Origin: Streptomyces sp. AM 4-1-1
GTDB lineage: Bacteria; Actinomycetota; Actinomycetes; Streptomycetales; Streptomycetaceae
Assembly: GCF_029167625.1 (NCBI RefSeq)
Contig: NZ_CP119145.1
Location: 868,001-932,000 of the forward strand
Direction of reading: 5' to 3'
DNA: 64,000 nucleotides
Shown here: positions 25,823 to 33,630 of the stretch, piece after piece
Position numbering within the stretch: position 1 is the first letter of the stretch
Layout: each line of letters begins with the position of its first letter
The notes under the pieces: model-generated
Seen by the model: the letters and a program-made list of their open reading frames with translations, nothing else
What the model was told of the DNA's origin: nothing
The model's database searches: none
Position numbers and translations under genes: made by a program

Positions 25823-26674
25823 TCAGGACTTGGCGGGGATGACCGAGCCCTGGTAGGTGTCGTCGATGAACTTCTTGACCTCGTCGGACTTGAGGAGTTC
25901 GACGAGCTTGAGCACCCGGGCGTCCTTCTCGTTGCCCTTCTTCACCGCGAGGATGTTGGTGTACGGGTTGCCTTCGGCCTTCTCCAGGACGAGGGCGTCC
26001 TTGGCGGGCTTGAGCTTGGCCTCGATGGCGTAGTTGCCGTTGATGACGGCGGCGTCGACGTCGTTCAGGGCGCGGGGCACGGTCGCCGCCTCCAGCTCCT
26101 TGAACTGGAGGCCCTTCTTGTCCGTGATGTCGCTGAGCTTGGCGTCGGTGCCGACGCCGTCCTTCAGGGTGATCACGCCGTTCTGGGCGAGGAGCTGGAG
26201 GGCGCGGCCCTCGTTGGTCGTGTCGTTCGGGACGGCGACGGTCTGGCCGGACTTCAGGTCCTTGAGGTCCTTGACCTTCTTGGAGTACAGGCCGAGGGGT
26301 TCGAGGTGCACCTGGGCGACCGGGACGATGTGGGTGTTGTTCTTCTTGTTGAAGTCGTCGAGGTACGGCTGGTGCTGGAAGAAGTTGGCGTCGACCTGGC
26401 CGTTCTCGGTGGCGGTGTTCGGCAGGACGTAGTCCGTGAACTCCTTGACCTCCAGCTTGAGGCCGGCCTTCTCGGCCAGGTTCTTCTTGACGAATCCGAG
26501 GATGTCGGCGTGCGGCGTCGGGGACGCGGCGACGACGAGCGCCTTCGAGGTGTCGGCCTCGGCGCCCGTGCCGCTCTTGGCGGCGGGGTCCGAGTCGGTG
26601 CCGCAGGCGGTGAGCCCGAGGGCGACGGCGGCGGTGACGGCGGCGGCAGCGGTGATCTTGATGTTCTTACGCAC
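25823..26674 (-). CDS. metQ: Methionine-binding lipoprotein of ABC transporter
   Basis: 283 residues. A lipoprotein signal (MRKNIKITAAAAVTAAVALGLTAC) has lipobox LTAC with Cys24; then the NlpA/MetQ fold: VAASPTPHADILGFVKKNL, GQVDANFFQHQPYLDDF, VALPNDTTNEGRAL-like VAVPNDTTNEGRALQLL and ALNDVDAAVINGNYA. The lipid-anchored protein binds D/L-methionine at the membrane exterior and delivers it to MetI/MetN. GTG start at 26674 with AAGAGG upstream. Last gene of metN-metI-metQ. Confidence 0.95.
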   Translation of the reverse strand: MRKNIKITAAAAVTAAVALGLTACGTDSDPAAKSGTGAEADTSKALVVAASPTPHADILGFVKKNLAEKAGLKLEVKEFTDYVLPNTATENGQVDANFFQHQPYLDDFNKKNNTHIVPVAQVHLEPLGLYSKKVKDLKDLKSGQTVAVPNDTTNEGRALQLLAQNGVITLKDGVGTDAKLSDITDKKGLQFKELEAATVPRALNDVDAAVINGNYAIEAKLKPAKDALVLEKAEGNPYTNILAVKKGNEKDARVLKLVELLKSDEVKKFIDDTYQGSVIPAKS

Positions 26675-26764
26675 GAAGAGTGCCTCTTTCCGATGGTGAT
26701 GGTGGTACGCCCGGACAAGGAGTGCGGGCTCGTGGGTGGGAGGGTTCAGGGGGCCGGCAGCGGG

Positions 26765-27436
26765 TCAGGAGGTGGTCCGGCCGCGGCGGGCCAGCAGGCG
26801 TACGGCTCCGTCACCGATCAGCTGGACGACCGTGACGATGACGATCAGCAGCGCGACGGTGATGAGCATGAACTGGTTGTCGAAGCGCTGGAATCCGTAG
26901 GTGACGGCCTTGGAGCCGAGCCCTTCGCCGCCGACCGCGCCCGCCATGGCCGAGTAGCCGATGAGGACGATGACGGTGGTGGTGATCCCTGAGATCAGGG
27001 AGGGCAGGGCCTGCGGCAGCAGCACCTTGCGGACGATCGTCGGGATCGATCCGCCCATCGACTGGACGGCTTCGACGAGCCCGTGGTCGACCTCGCGGAC
27101 CGCGGTCTCGACGAGCCGGGCGAAGAACGGGACGGCTCCGACGGCGAGCGGCACGATCATCGCGGTGGGGCCGATGAAGGTACCGACGACCCAGGTGGTG
27201 AAGGGGATCAGGGCGATCAGCAGGATGATGAACGGCAACGAGCGGCCGATGTTCACGATCACGCCGACGACCTTGTTGACCACGACGTTCTGGAGCAGTC
27301 CGCCCTTGTCGGTGAGGACCAGCAGGACACCGAGGGGGAGGCCGACGAGGACGGTGACGACGGCGGACCAGAGCACCATGTAGAGGGTGTCGACGGTTCC
27401 CTGGGTCAGCAGCGGCTGCATTTCGGACCAGGTCAC
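26765..27436 (-). CDS. metI: Methionine ABC transporter permease
   Basis: 223 residues, about five membrane helices. The EAA loop is LVEAVQSMGGSIPTIVRKVLLPQALP, which docks on MetN. Overlaps metN by 4 bp (ATGA-type) and is followed 91 bp later by metQ, so the three form one operon. ATG at 27436. Confidence 0.95.
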   Translation of the reverse strand: MTWSEMQPLLTQGTVDTLYMVLWSAVVTVLVGLPLGVLLVLTDKGGLLQNVVVNKVVGVIVNIGRSLPFIILLIALIPFTTWVVGTFIGPTAMIVPLAVGAVPFFARLVETAVREVDHGLVEAVQSMGGSIPTIVRKVLLPQALPSLISGITTTVIVLIGYSAMAGAVGGEGLGSKAVTYGFQRFDNQFMLITVALLIVIVTVVQLIGDGAVRLLARRGRTTS

Positions 27437-28497
27437 TTCGCTGCCTCCTCGGTGAGCGGGGCGGTGGTCTGTTCGGGGAGGCCCGCGGCGGGGTCCTTGA
27501 CGACCTCGGCCTGGAGGCCCTGTTCGCGGAGGAAGCCGATCGGTACGACGTTCTCGTCGAAGCCGCCGGGCAGCTCGATGCGCATCCGGCCGATCTGTCT
27601 GCCGGCGACGGTGTCCATCGCGGCGCCCAGGATCGAGATGTCGATGTTGTAGGTGCGCGACAGCTGGGAGATGACCGGGCGGCCGGCGGACTCGCCGTGG
27701 AAGGTGACGTCGACGACGGTGCGGTCGGGGGCGGAGGCCGTGCCGCCGCCGACGGGGAACAGCGCGTGGGCGAGTTCGGAGCCGGGGGTGGCGAGCAGCT
27801 CGCCGACCGTGCCGGACTCGACGACGCGGCCCCGGCGCATCAGCGCGGCCGAGTCGCAGACCGTCTTGACGACGTCCATCTCATGGGTGATGAGCAGCAC
27901 GGTGAGGCCGAGCTGCTGGTTGAGGTCACGCAGCAGCTGGAGGATGGAGCGGGTGGTGTCCGGGTCGAGGGCGGACGTCGCCTCGTCCGAGAGCAGCACC
28001 TTGGGGTCGCCGGCCAGGGCGCGGGCGATGCCGACGCGCTGCTTCTGGCCGCCGGAGAGCTGTCCGGGGTAGGACTTGGCCTTGTCGGCGAGGCCGACGA
28101 GGTCGAGGAGTTCGAGGGCCTTGCGGGTGCGGTCCCGGCCGGTGACGCCGAGGATCTCCAGCGGGAGTTCGACGTTGTCCCGGACGGTGCGTGAGGCCAG
28201 GAGGTTGAAGTGCTGGAAGACCATGCCGATGCGGCTGCGTGCCTCGCGCAGTTCCTTGCCTGCCCGGCGGCCACGGCCGGCGAGCGCGGTGAGGTCCTGG
28301 CCGGCGACGGTCACGGTGCCGGAGGTGGGGCGCTCCAGCAGGTTGACGCAGCGGATCAGGGAGGATTTCCCGGCGCCGCTCTGCCCGATGACGCCGTACA
28401 CCTCGCCCTCGCGGACGTGCAGGTCGACGCCGTCCAGAGCGGTGACCTCACGGTCGCGCGACTGGTAGACCTTCGTGAGGCCCGTAGTGGTGATCAC
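27433..28497 (-). CDS. metN: Methionine ABC transporter ATP-binding protein
   Basis: 354 residues. Walker A GQSGAGKSSL (about 38-47), signature LSGGQKQRVGIARAL, Walker B VLLSDEATSALD, switch His in LLITHEMDVV, and a C-terminal NIL domain (about 260-340) that senses methionine and inhibits transport when the cell is replete. Two-layer control is likely: the NIL domain at protein level and the leader peptide at 28715-28801 at RNA level. GTG or ATG at 28497 gives MITTTGLTKVYQ. Confidence 0.96.
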   Translation of the reverse strand: MITTTGLTKVYQSRDREVTALDGVDLHVREGEVYGVIGQSGAGKSSLIRCVNLLERPTSGTVTVAGQDLTALAGRGRRAGKELREARSRIGMVFQHFNLLASRTVRDNVELPLEILGVTGRDRTRKALELLDLVGLADKAKSYPGQLSGGQKQRVGIARALAGDPKVLLSDEATSALDPDTTRSILQLLRDLNQQLGLTVLLITHEMDVVKTVCDSAALMRRGRVVESGTVGELLATPGSELAHALFPVGGGTASAPDRTVVDVTFHGESAGRPVISQLSRTYNIDISILGAAMDTVAGRQIGRMRIELPGGFDENVVPIGFLREQGLQAEVVKDPAAGLPEQTTAPLTEEAAK

Positions 28498-28714
28498 AGG
28501 GGTTTTCCGTCACTGTCGAGTGCGCGGCGCGGGGTCCGCCGGGCACGGGGCATTCGTCTGATGAGACTGTTCGGACGTTCCGACCGGTGGGTCTCGGCAC
28601 GGCCGGGCGCGGCGGGGCCGGGCGGACGGCACGTGCTCGGGCGGGCTCGCTCCGCTCGACGCGGACGGCACGGCCTCGGTCTCGCTTCGGGGCGTGAGAC
28701 TCGGGCGGGGGCCC
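28498..28714 (-). promoter_or_regulatory. Candidate attenuator between leader peptide and metN
   Basis: 217 bp of transcript leader. Just past the leader stop the minus strand can fold GTCTCaCGC-cccgaa-GCGAGAC. Further on an 11-nt direct repeat GTGCCGTCCGC occurs twice. Alternative pairings among these could couple leader translation to metN expression, but I cannot compute them. Confidence 0.35.
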
Positions 28715-28801
28715 TCAGAAGGCGCGCATTCGACACATACAACGAGCACCGGGCGTCGTGATCGCCTCGGTCGCAAGGGTGCGGCTGCTCGTCGTGGTCA
28801 T
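28715..28801 (-). CDS. Putative Cys/Met-responsive leader peptide of metNIQ
   Basis: A 28-residue frame, starting MTTTSSRTLATEAITTPGAR and ending CMCRMRAF, so that two Cys and two Met codons cluster just before the stop. It lies 217 bp upstream of metN on the same strand. No ribosome site precedes the ATG, but TTTACT stands 7-12 bases upstream, the position of a -10 box for a leaderless transcript. Short leader peptides rich in the regulated amino acid are known in actinobacteria (cysteine attenuators). I infer that ribosome stalling at these codons signals sulfur amino-acid supply. Confidence 0.6.
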   Translation of the reverse strand: MTTTSSRTLATEAITTPGARCMCRMRAF

Positions 28802-29127
28802 GCGACAAGTAAAACAGACGAAATGCCCCGTCGGAGCCGTCCGTCCGAATAGCGGACACCCGTGGATGGCCGGGCGGCGCGATCCGGCCCACTCGGACGG
28901 TCCTGATGCGTAGGGCCGTGACCTGCGCCTGTACGGCGGTACGGGCGGCGGGGGCCGAGGGGCGGGCCGACGCGTCAGGGGCGGGCGCTGTGGCCAAGGC
29001 CACGGACGCGGCGCCCGTCGCCCGCCTTGCCGGCGGCCTCGCGGAGGCGCCCGGGGCCCGGTCCGAGCGGGTCCCGCGCACCGGGGGCGCACGCGGCGGG
29101 GTGCCCGGCCCGTAATACCCTCGCCTC
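28802..29127. other. Intergenic region upstream of the met leader
   Basis: 326 bp between divergent units. It holds the presumed leader promoter (28802-28840) and CAGACGAAATGCCCCG (28815-28830), an inverted near-copy of 28546-28560. A GC-rich rightward frame of 69 codons (28906-29115) is probably chance. Confidence 0.4.
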
Positions 29128-29487
29128 ATGCTTGACGCCCTGACGGTCGCGGTCGCCGTGGCCGCGCTCGCCCTAGCCGCCTGGTGCGGGTTCGCCGCGT
29201 ACCGGGACCAGCCGACGAAGGACTGGCACTTCATCGGGATGGCCGTGGTCTCGCTGCTGGCGGTGGCACAGCTGGTGGTGGGGATCGTGCGGCTGAGCCG
29301 CGGTGAGCGGCCGGAGCAGGGCATGGCGATGTTCCTCGCCTATCTGATCGGTTCTTCCGCGGCCGTGCCCGCGGCCGGTTTCCTGTCGCTCGTCGAGCGG
29401 ACCCGCTGGGGTTCGGTCACGGTGGCGGCGGGCGCGGTCGTGCTGGCGGTGCTCGAAGTAAGGCTCTACGACATCTGGGGAAACTGA
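29128..29487 (+). CDS. Small four-helix membrane protein
   Basis: 119 residues, four hydrophobic segments: LTVAVAVAALALAAWCGFAAY, FIGMAVVSLLAVAQLVVGIV, MAMFLAYLIGSSAAVPAAGFL and VTVAAGAVVLAVLEV. It is the usual size of a widespread uncharacterised actinobacterial membrane protein. ATG at 29128; weak ribosome site. The next gene begins 2 bp after its stop, so the pair is translationally coupled. Confidence 0.8.
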   Translation: MLDALTVAVAVAALALAAWCGFAAYRDQPTKDWHFIGMAVVSLLAVAQLVVGIVRLSRGERPEQGMAMFLAYLIGSSAAVPAAGFLSLVERTRWGSVTVAAGAVVLAVLEVRLYDIWGN

Positions 29488-29489
29488 CC

Positions 29490-29969
29490 GTGACCGACAC
29501 CGATCGCGCCACCGGCTCCGGGGCCACCGCCGATTCCACGGCCTCCGGGACCGTCACCGGTGCCCGTGCGCCGAAGCCCGGCTTCGAGCTGGGGACGGGC
29601 CCCGGCCGGGTCCTGGTCTGGTTCTACGGGGTGTTCACCGTGGCCGCCGCCTCCCGGGCGATCGTCCAGATGATCCTGGACTTCGGCCGGGCTCCGCTCG
29701 CCTATGTGCTGTCCGCCGTCGCGGCCGTCGTGTACGGCTTCATCACGTACTCGCTGGTGCGCGGCGGGGAGAAGGCCCGCAGGGCGGCGCTGGTCTGCTG
29801 CGCCGCCGAGCTGGTGGGGGTGCTGGTCGTCGGCACCTGGACGCTGGTGGAGCCGTCGGCCTTCCGGGACGCCACCGTCTGGTCGGACTTCGGCATGGGT
29901 TATGTGTTCATCCCGGTGATCCTTCCGGTCACCGGGATGATCTGGCTGCGCCGGGCCGAGCGCCCGTGA
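29490..29969 (+). CDS. Membrane protein of unknown function
   Basis: 159 residues. A Thr/Gly/Ala-rich cytoplasmic tail (1-35) precedes four hydrophobic segments (VLVWFYGVFTVAAASRAIV, LAYVLSAVAAVVYGFITY, AALVCCAAELVGVLVVGTW, MGYVFIPVILPVTGMIWL). It starts with GTG 2 bp after the preceding gene, so both membrane proteins are co-expressed and perhaps form a complex. No family function known. Confidence 0.8.
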   Translation: MTDTDRATGSGATADSTASGTVTGARAPKPGFELGTGPGRVLVWFYGVFTVAAASRAIVQMILDFGRAPLAYVLSAVAAVVYGFITYSLVRGGEKARRAALVCCAAELVGVLVVGTWTLVEPSAFRDATVWSDFGMGYVFIPVILPVTGMIWLRRAERP

Positions 29970-30093
29970 CCCGTACCGGCCGGGCGCTCGCGTCCTGCCC
30001 TGTCGGCGGAGCACCGGACCGGCGGCGCGCAACGGGTCGAGGCGCCAGCGGTTCAGGCGCCACCGGCCCGGTCGCGGCCGGGCGCCGGCGCGT

Positions 30094-30597
30094 TCAGGCG
30101 CTGGCCGCGAGGGTCTGCGCGGCGCCGTCCTTCTCCAGCAGGATCAGCCGGACGCCGTCCGCGCCCGTGAGGTCGCCCACGGTCGCGTACCCCGCCCGCC
30201 GGTAGAGCCGCAGATTGCCCTCGCTGCGGTGGCCGGTGTGCAGCCGGAACCGCTTGGCCGAACGCTCGGCCGCGAGTCCCGACTCCGCCGCCCGCAGCAG
30301 TCTGGCGCCGAGGCCGTGCCCCTGGAGCCGGGGGTGGACGCAGAGCTTCCCGATCCGGCCGACGCCGTCCGGGTCGGTGAAGCCGCGGACCGAGCCCACG
30401 ACTTCCTCGCCGAGCCGTGCCACGTAGACGAGATCCGTGGCCACTTCCTCGCGGACCGATTCGAGGGTCTGGACGAGCGGGTCGATCCGGTAGTTGCCGT
30501 ACAGCTCCGCCTCGCTCTGAAAGCAGAGGTACTGGAGTTTGAAGATCTGTTCGACGTCCTGAGTGGTCGCCGCCGCGATGATCACACTGGTGCCCAT
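30094..30597 (-). CDS. GNAT acetyltransferase
   Basis: 167 residues. IGKLCVHPRLQGHGLGARLLRAAESGLA is motif A with the QGHGLG acetyl-CoA loop; RFRLHTGHRSEGNLRLYRRAGYATVGD is motif B. Substrate unknown. The ATG at 30597 has GGGAGG 9 nt upstream; a GTG at 30618 is in frame. The 3' flank (about 30035-30093) contains several degenerate copies of TTCAGGCGC, the last bases of the gene. Confidence 0.87.
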   Translation of the reverse strand: MGTSVIIAAATTQDVEQIFKLQYLCFQSEAELYGNYRIDPLVQTLESVREEVATDLVYVARLGEEVVGSVRGFTDPDGVGRIGKLCVHPRLQGHGLGARLLRAAESGLAAERSAKRFRLHTGHRSEGNLRLYRRAGYATVGDLTGADGVRLILLEKDGAAQTLAASA

Positions 30598-30634
30598 GTG
30601 TGCATGCCTCCCGCTCACCTGATCCGCCGGTTGT

Positions 30635-31252
30635 CTACCGCTCCTTTCCCCGCGGTTCAGGAGCTACAACCTCCGCCGTCAGCATTCTGCGCAGACATCC
30701 AAGGCAACGGGAACGGATCGGCCCCAAGCTGCCTTGTGACATACCCAACTTCCCTGCGATTTCGCGGTAGGTCGGATCACCCGGAGCGAGTAGTGCCGAG
30801 ATCAGCCGGGCGCACCGGTCCGGCAGCCGGCCCACCGCCGCCCGCAGCGCCCTGCGTTCGGCCGCGCCGACGGCGATCCGTTCGGGGCAGTCGGCCGGGT
30901 CGGCGGTGATCTCCTCGGTGTACGGGCCCTCGCGGCGGCTCCTGCGGCGGGCGCGGCGCGCCTCCCCGCGTACCGCGCCTCGCACCCAGCGCGCGGTGTC
31001 CGACGGCGGTCCCTGCGTCGCGACCCGCTCCAGCAGGCGCAGCCAGACGGCCTGTTCGAGGTCGGCCGGGTCGATCGCCGCCGCCAGGGCCTCTGCCGTC
31101 GCCTCGGCGCTGACCAGGGGGCGCAGGGCACGGACGACGGCGTCGGAGGCGGTGGGAGCGGCAGGGGCGGCGGTGAGCGCGGGGGCCGCGCCGGGGGCAG
31201 CGGGGAGAACGCCGGGGGCCGCGGGGGCGGTGCCGGGAGCGGGAGGTGTCAT
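30635..31252 (-). CDS. RNA polymerase sigma factor (sigma-70 family, ECF-like)
   Basis: About 205 residues. After an Ala/Pro-rich N-terminus, residues 55-100 resemble region 2 (DLEQAVWLRLLERVATQG) and the C-terminus is region 4: LPDRCARLISALLAPGDPTYREIAGKLGMSQGSLGPIRSRCLGCLRRML, with the YREIA...GSLGPIRSRCL helix-turn-helix. No anti-sigma gene is adjacent. The start is uncertain: ATG 31252 is used; an upstream start at 31306 is possible. Target genes unknown. Confidence 0.85.
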   Translation of the reverse strand: MTPPAPGTAPAAPGVLPAAPGAAPALTAAPAAPTASDAVVRALRPLVSAEATAEALAAAIDPADLEQAVWLRLLERVATQGPPSDTARWVRGAVRGEARRARRRSRREGPYTEEITADPADCPERIAVGAAERRALRAAVGRLPDRCARLISALLAPGDPTYREIAGKLGMSQGSLGPIRSRCLGCLRRMLTAEVVAPEPRGKER

Positions 31253-31368
31253 GACCCACGCAACGCCCGCCGGGGGCCGCGGGTTGCCGCGTCCCCCGCG
31301 GGCCACTCGACCGGGGCACCGGGGGAACGGACGGCTGACGCCCCGCGCTGACGCCCCGTCCGGCCCGG

Positions 31369-31415
31369 CGGGCCTGACACCCGGCGTCCCGTACCGGAGC
31401 CGGGTGTCAGGCCCG
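31369..31415 (-). terminator. Perfect 16-bp hairpin terminator
   Basis: CGGGCCTGACACCCGG (31369-31384) and CCGGGTGTCAGGCCCG (31400-31415) pair perfectly around a 15-nt loop, just after the leftward glycerophosphodiesterase gene. Confidence 0.85.
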
Positions 31416-31462
31416 CGGGGCCGGACGCCCGCTGCCCTGACGGCGTGCGTCCGCGCCCGCCG

Positions 31463-32635
31463 TCAGCGTCCGGCGAAGTCCGCCGCGGCGAGCAGCGCGG
31501 TGTCCGGGTTGTCGGAGAAGACGCCGTCGATGCCGGTCGCGAAGTACGCCAGCAGCGCGCCGAAGGCGTCCCCGTACGCGTTGGGATCGGTGCCGCGCCT
31601 GAAGTCGGCGGGCAGGAAGGTGTTCTCGTTGCGCAGCGTGTACGGGTGGAGGATCAGGCCCTGCGCGTGCGCGTCCCGGACCAGGGTGGTCGGTGTGCCG
31701 AGCCGGCCCGACGCGTCCTTGGGGACGATCAGGTCGAGGGTGGGCCCGATGCCGTGGGCGTAGCCCGCCATCCACTTCAGGCCGACGGGCTTCACGAGAT
31801 CGGCGACGGTGCGGGGATCGCCCGACGCGACGAAGTCCCAGGGCCGCTCCCCCGGGCCCGACAGCAGGACCACGCGCGGGGTGGCGACGAGCTTCGACAG
31901 CCGCTGGACGCTGCTCGGTTCGAAGGACTGGAGGATCAGCGGCGACTGCGCGCGGTGGCGCCCGTAGCGGCGCAGCAGCCGGGCCAGGGGCTCTTCGAGG
32001 CCCAGCCCGAGACCGCGGAAGTACGTGGGGTGCTTGGTCTCGACGTACAGCCAGACGGGCCTTCCGCGCCTGCGGCCCTCGCGGTCGGCCCAGCGCAGTA
32101 CCTCCTCGAAGGTGGGGATCTCCCAGCGTCCGTCGTACAGGGTGTTGCGCTGGCGGTTGCCGGGGATGCGCTCCTTGGCGCGCAGCGTCTTGAGTTCGGC
32201 GAGCGTGAAGTCCTCGGTGAACCAGCCGGTGAGGGGGACGCCGTCGACCTTCTTGGTGGTCCTGCGGTTCGCGAACCCGGGGTGGGCGGCGACATCGGTG
32301 GTGGCGGTGATGTCGTTCTCGTGGCGGCAGACGAGATGGCCGTCCTTGGTGGGGACGACGTCCTGCTCGATGATGTGCGCGCCCATGTCGAGGGCCGCCT
32401 GGTACGAGCCGATGGTGTGCTCCGGGCGGTATCCGGCGGCGCCCCGGTGGCCGATGACGGTCGGCACCGGCAGGTCGAGCCGGAAGCCGTGGCCGTGCCC
32501 CGGGCCGTCCGCGCCCCGGCCGGGCCGGGGCTCCGCCGCGCTCGCCGTGCCGGGCAGTCCGAGGGCCGCGGTGCCGAGGGCGGCGGCCCCCAGGAGGGCC
32601 CGCCGTCCGGGGTTCGCCTGTGCGCGCTCTGCCAT
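31463..32635 (-). CDS. Glycerophosphodiester phosphodiesterase, Tat-exported
   Basis: 390 residues. The N-terminus NPGRRALLGAAALGTAALGLPGTASA is a twin-arginine signal with AxA cleavage. The GDPD TIM barrel follows: VIGHRGAAGYRPEHTIGSY, IIEQDVVPTKDGHLVCRHEND, WLYVETKHP, QSFEPSSVQRL, GVFSDNPD. It hydrolyses glycerophosphodiesters outside the cell to glycerol-3-phosphate plus alcohol, for phosphate or carbon scavenging. ATG at 32635 after GAGGAGTATCC. A strong terminator follows. Confidence 0.94.
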   Translation of the reverse strand: MAERAQANPGRRALLGAAALGTAALGLPGTASAAEPRPGRGADGPGHGHGFRLDLPVPTVIGHRGAAGYRPEHTIGSYQAALDMGAHIIEQDVVPTKDGHLVCRHENDITATTDVAAHPGFANRRTTKKVDGVPLTGWFTEDFTLAELKTLRAKERIPGNRQRNTLYDGRWEIPTFEEVLRWADREGRRRGRPVWLYVETKHPTYFRGLGLGLEEPLARLLRRYGRHRAQSPLILQSFEPSSVQRLSKLVATPRVVLLSGPGERPWDFVASGDPRTVADLVKPVGLKWMAGYAHGIGPTLDLIVPKDASGRLGTPTTLVRDAHAQGLILHPYTLRNENTFLPADFRRGTDPNAYGDAFGALLAYFATGIDGVFSDNPDTALLAAADFAGR

Positions 32636-32884
32636 GGATACTCCTCGGGTGTGCGGTCCGTCGTGTGCCGGGCGAGGCCCGAGCGTAGGGCGCCGGGCCC
32701 GTCCGCCGGGGTCCTTCCGGACGAACATGCCGCAAACACACGTCAACACCGCGTATCCGTACCGTGAACCCGATGTGCGATCCACGGGTACCCGCGAGTA
32801 TCGTCCTCACCTGCGCGACACGCACCATCACTCGAACCGCAGACCCTCGCCCCGGCCGGCTCGGCCACGACACCGGAGGAACCG

Positions 32885-33556
32885 TTGTCCCGACACGCGT
32901 TCATCAAGGCAGTGCTCGGACCGATTCTGCGCCTGATGTTCCGGCCACAGGTCGAGGGCGTCCAGAACATCCCCGGGTCCGGGCCGGTGATTCTGGCGGG
33001 CAACCACCTGACGTTCATCGACTCGATGATCATGCCGATCTGCTGCGACCGGCCGGTGTTCTTCATCGGCAAGGACGAGTACGTCACCGGCAAGGGCGTC
33101 AAGGGCCGGCTGATGGCGTGGTTCTTCAGCGGCTGCGGCATGATCCCGGTGGACCGGGACGGCGGGCGCGGCGGGGTCGCGGCGCTGATGACGGGCCGTC
33201 GGGTGCTGGAGGAGGGCGGCGCGTTCGCCATCTACCCGGAGGGCACCCGCTCGCCCGACGGACGGCTCTACCGGGGCCGTACGGGCATCGCGCGGCTGAC
33301 GCTGATGACCGGCGCCCCCGTCATCCCGTTCGCGATGATCGGCACGGACAAGCTCCAGCCGGGCGGTGCGGGTCTGCCCCGGCCGGGCAAGGTGACGGTC
33401 AGGTTCGGTGAGCCGATGGAGTTCTCGCGGTACGAGGGCATGGACCGCGACCGCTATGTGCTGCGGGCGGTGACCGACTCGGTGATGGCCGAGGTGATGC
33501 GGCTGTCGGGCCAGGAGTACGTCGACGTCTACGCCACCAAGGCGAAGGCCGCCTGA
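32885..33556 (+). CDS. 1-acyl-sn-glycerol-3-phosphate acyltransferase (PlsC family)
   Basis: 223 residues. NHLTFID is the NHx4D catalytic motif and FAIYPEGTRSPDGRLYRGRTG the phosphate-binding motif; PVIPFAMIGT is motif IV. It acylates lysophosphatidate to phosphatidate at the inner membrane face. The start is a rare TTG at 32885, supported by GGAGG 6 nt upstream. It is divergent from the glycerophosphodiesterase, a thematic phospholipid neighbour. Confidence 0.92.
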   Translation: MSRHAFIKAVLGPILRLMFRPQVEGVQNIPGSGPVILAGNHLTFIDSMIMPICCDRPVFFIGKDEYVTGKGVKGRLMAWFFSGCGMIPVDRDGGRGGVAALMTGRRVLEEGGAFAIYPEGTRSPDGRLYRGRTGIARLTLMTGAPVIPFAMIGTDKLQPGGAGLPRPGKVTVRFGEPMEFSRYEGMDRDRYVLRAVTDSVMAEVMRLSGQEYVDVYATKAKAA

Positions 33557-33578
33557 GCCGGGCACGCACGCGCAGGAC

Positions 33579-33624
33579 ATGGGTGAGGGCCCGTACCCCG
33601 GCCGGGGTGCGGGCCCTCACCCAT
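33579..33624. terminator. 46-bp near-perfect palindrome, bidirectional terminator
   Basis: ATGGGTGAGGGCCCG (33579-33593) and its complement (33610-33624) flank the self-complementary ACCCCGGCCGGGGT; only one position (33594/33609) is a T-G mismatch. It separates convergent acyltransferase and MFS genes. Confidence 0.85.
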
Positions 33625-33630
33625 GGGACT

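Noticed and set aside
28906..29115. 69-codon GC-rich frame upstream of the 29128 gene
   Set aside because: No ribosome site, Ala/Gly/Arg-dominated composition without domain-like pattern; most likely chance.
31253..31462. Longer sigma-factor N-terminus from 31306
   Set aside because: The extension is Pro/Arg/Gly-rich without conserved region 1 features; kept as an alternative start only.
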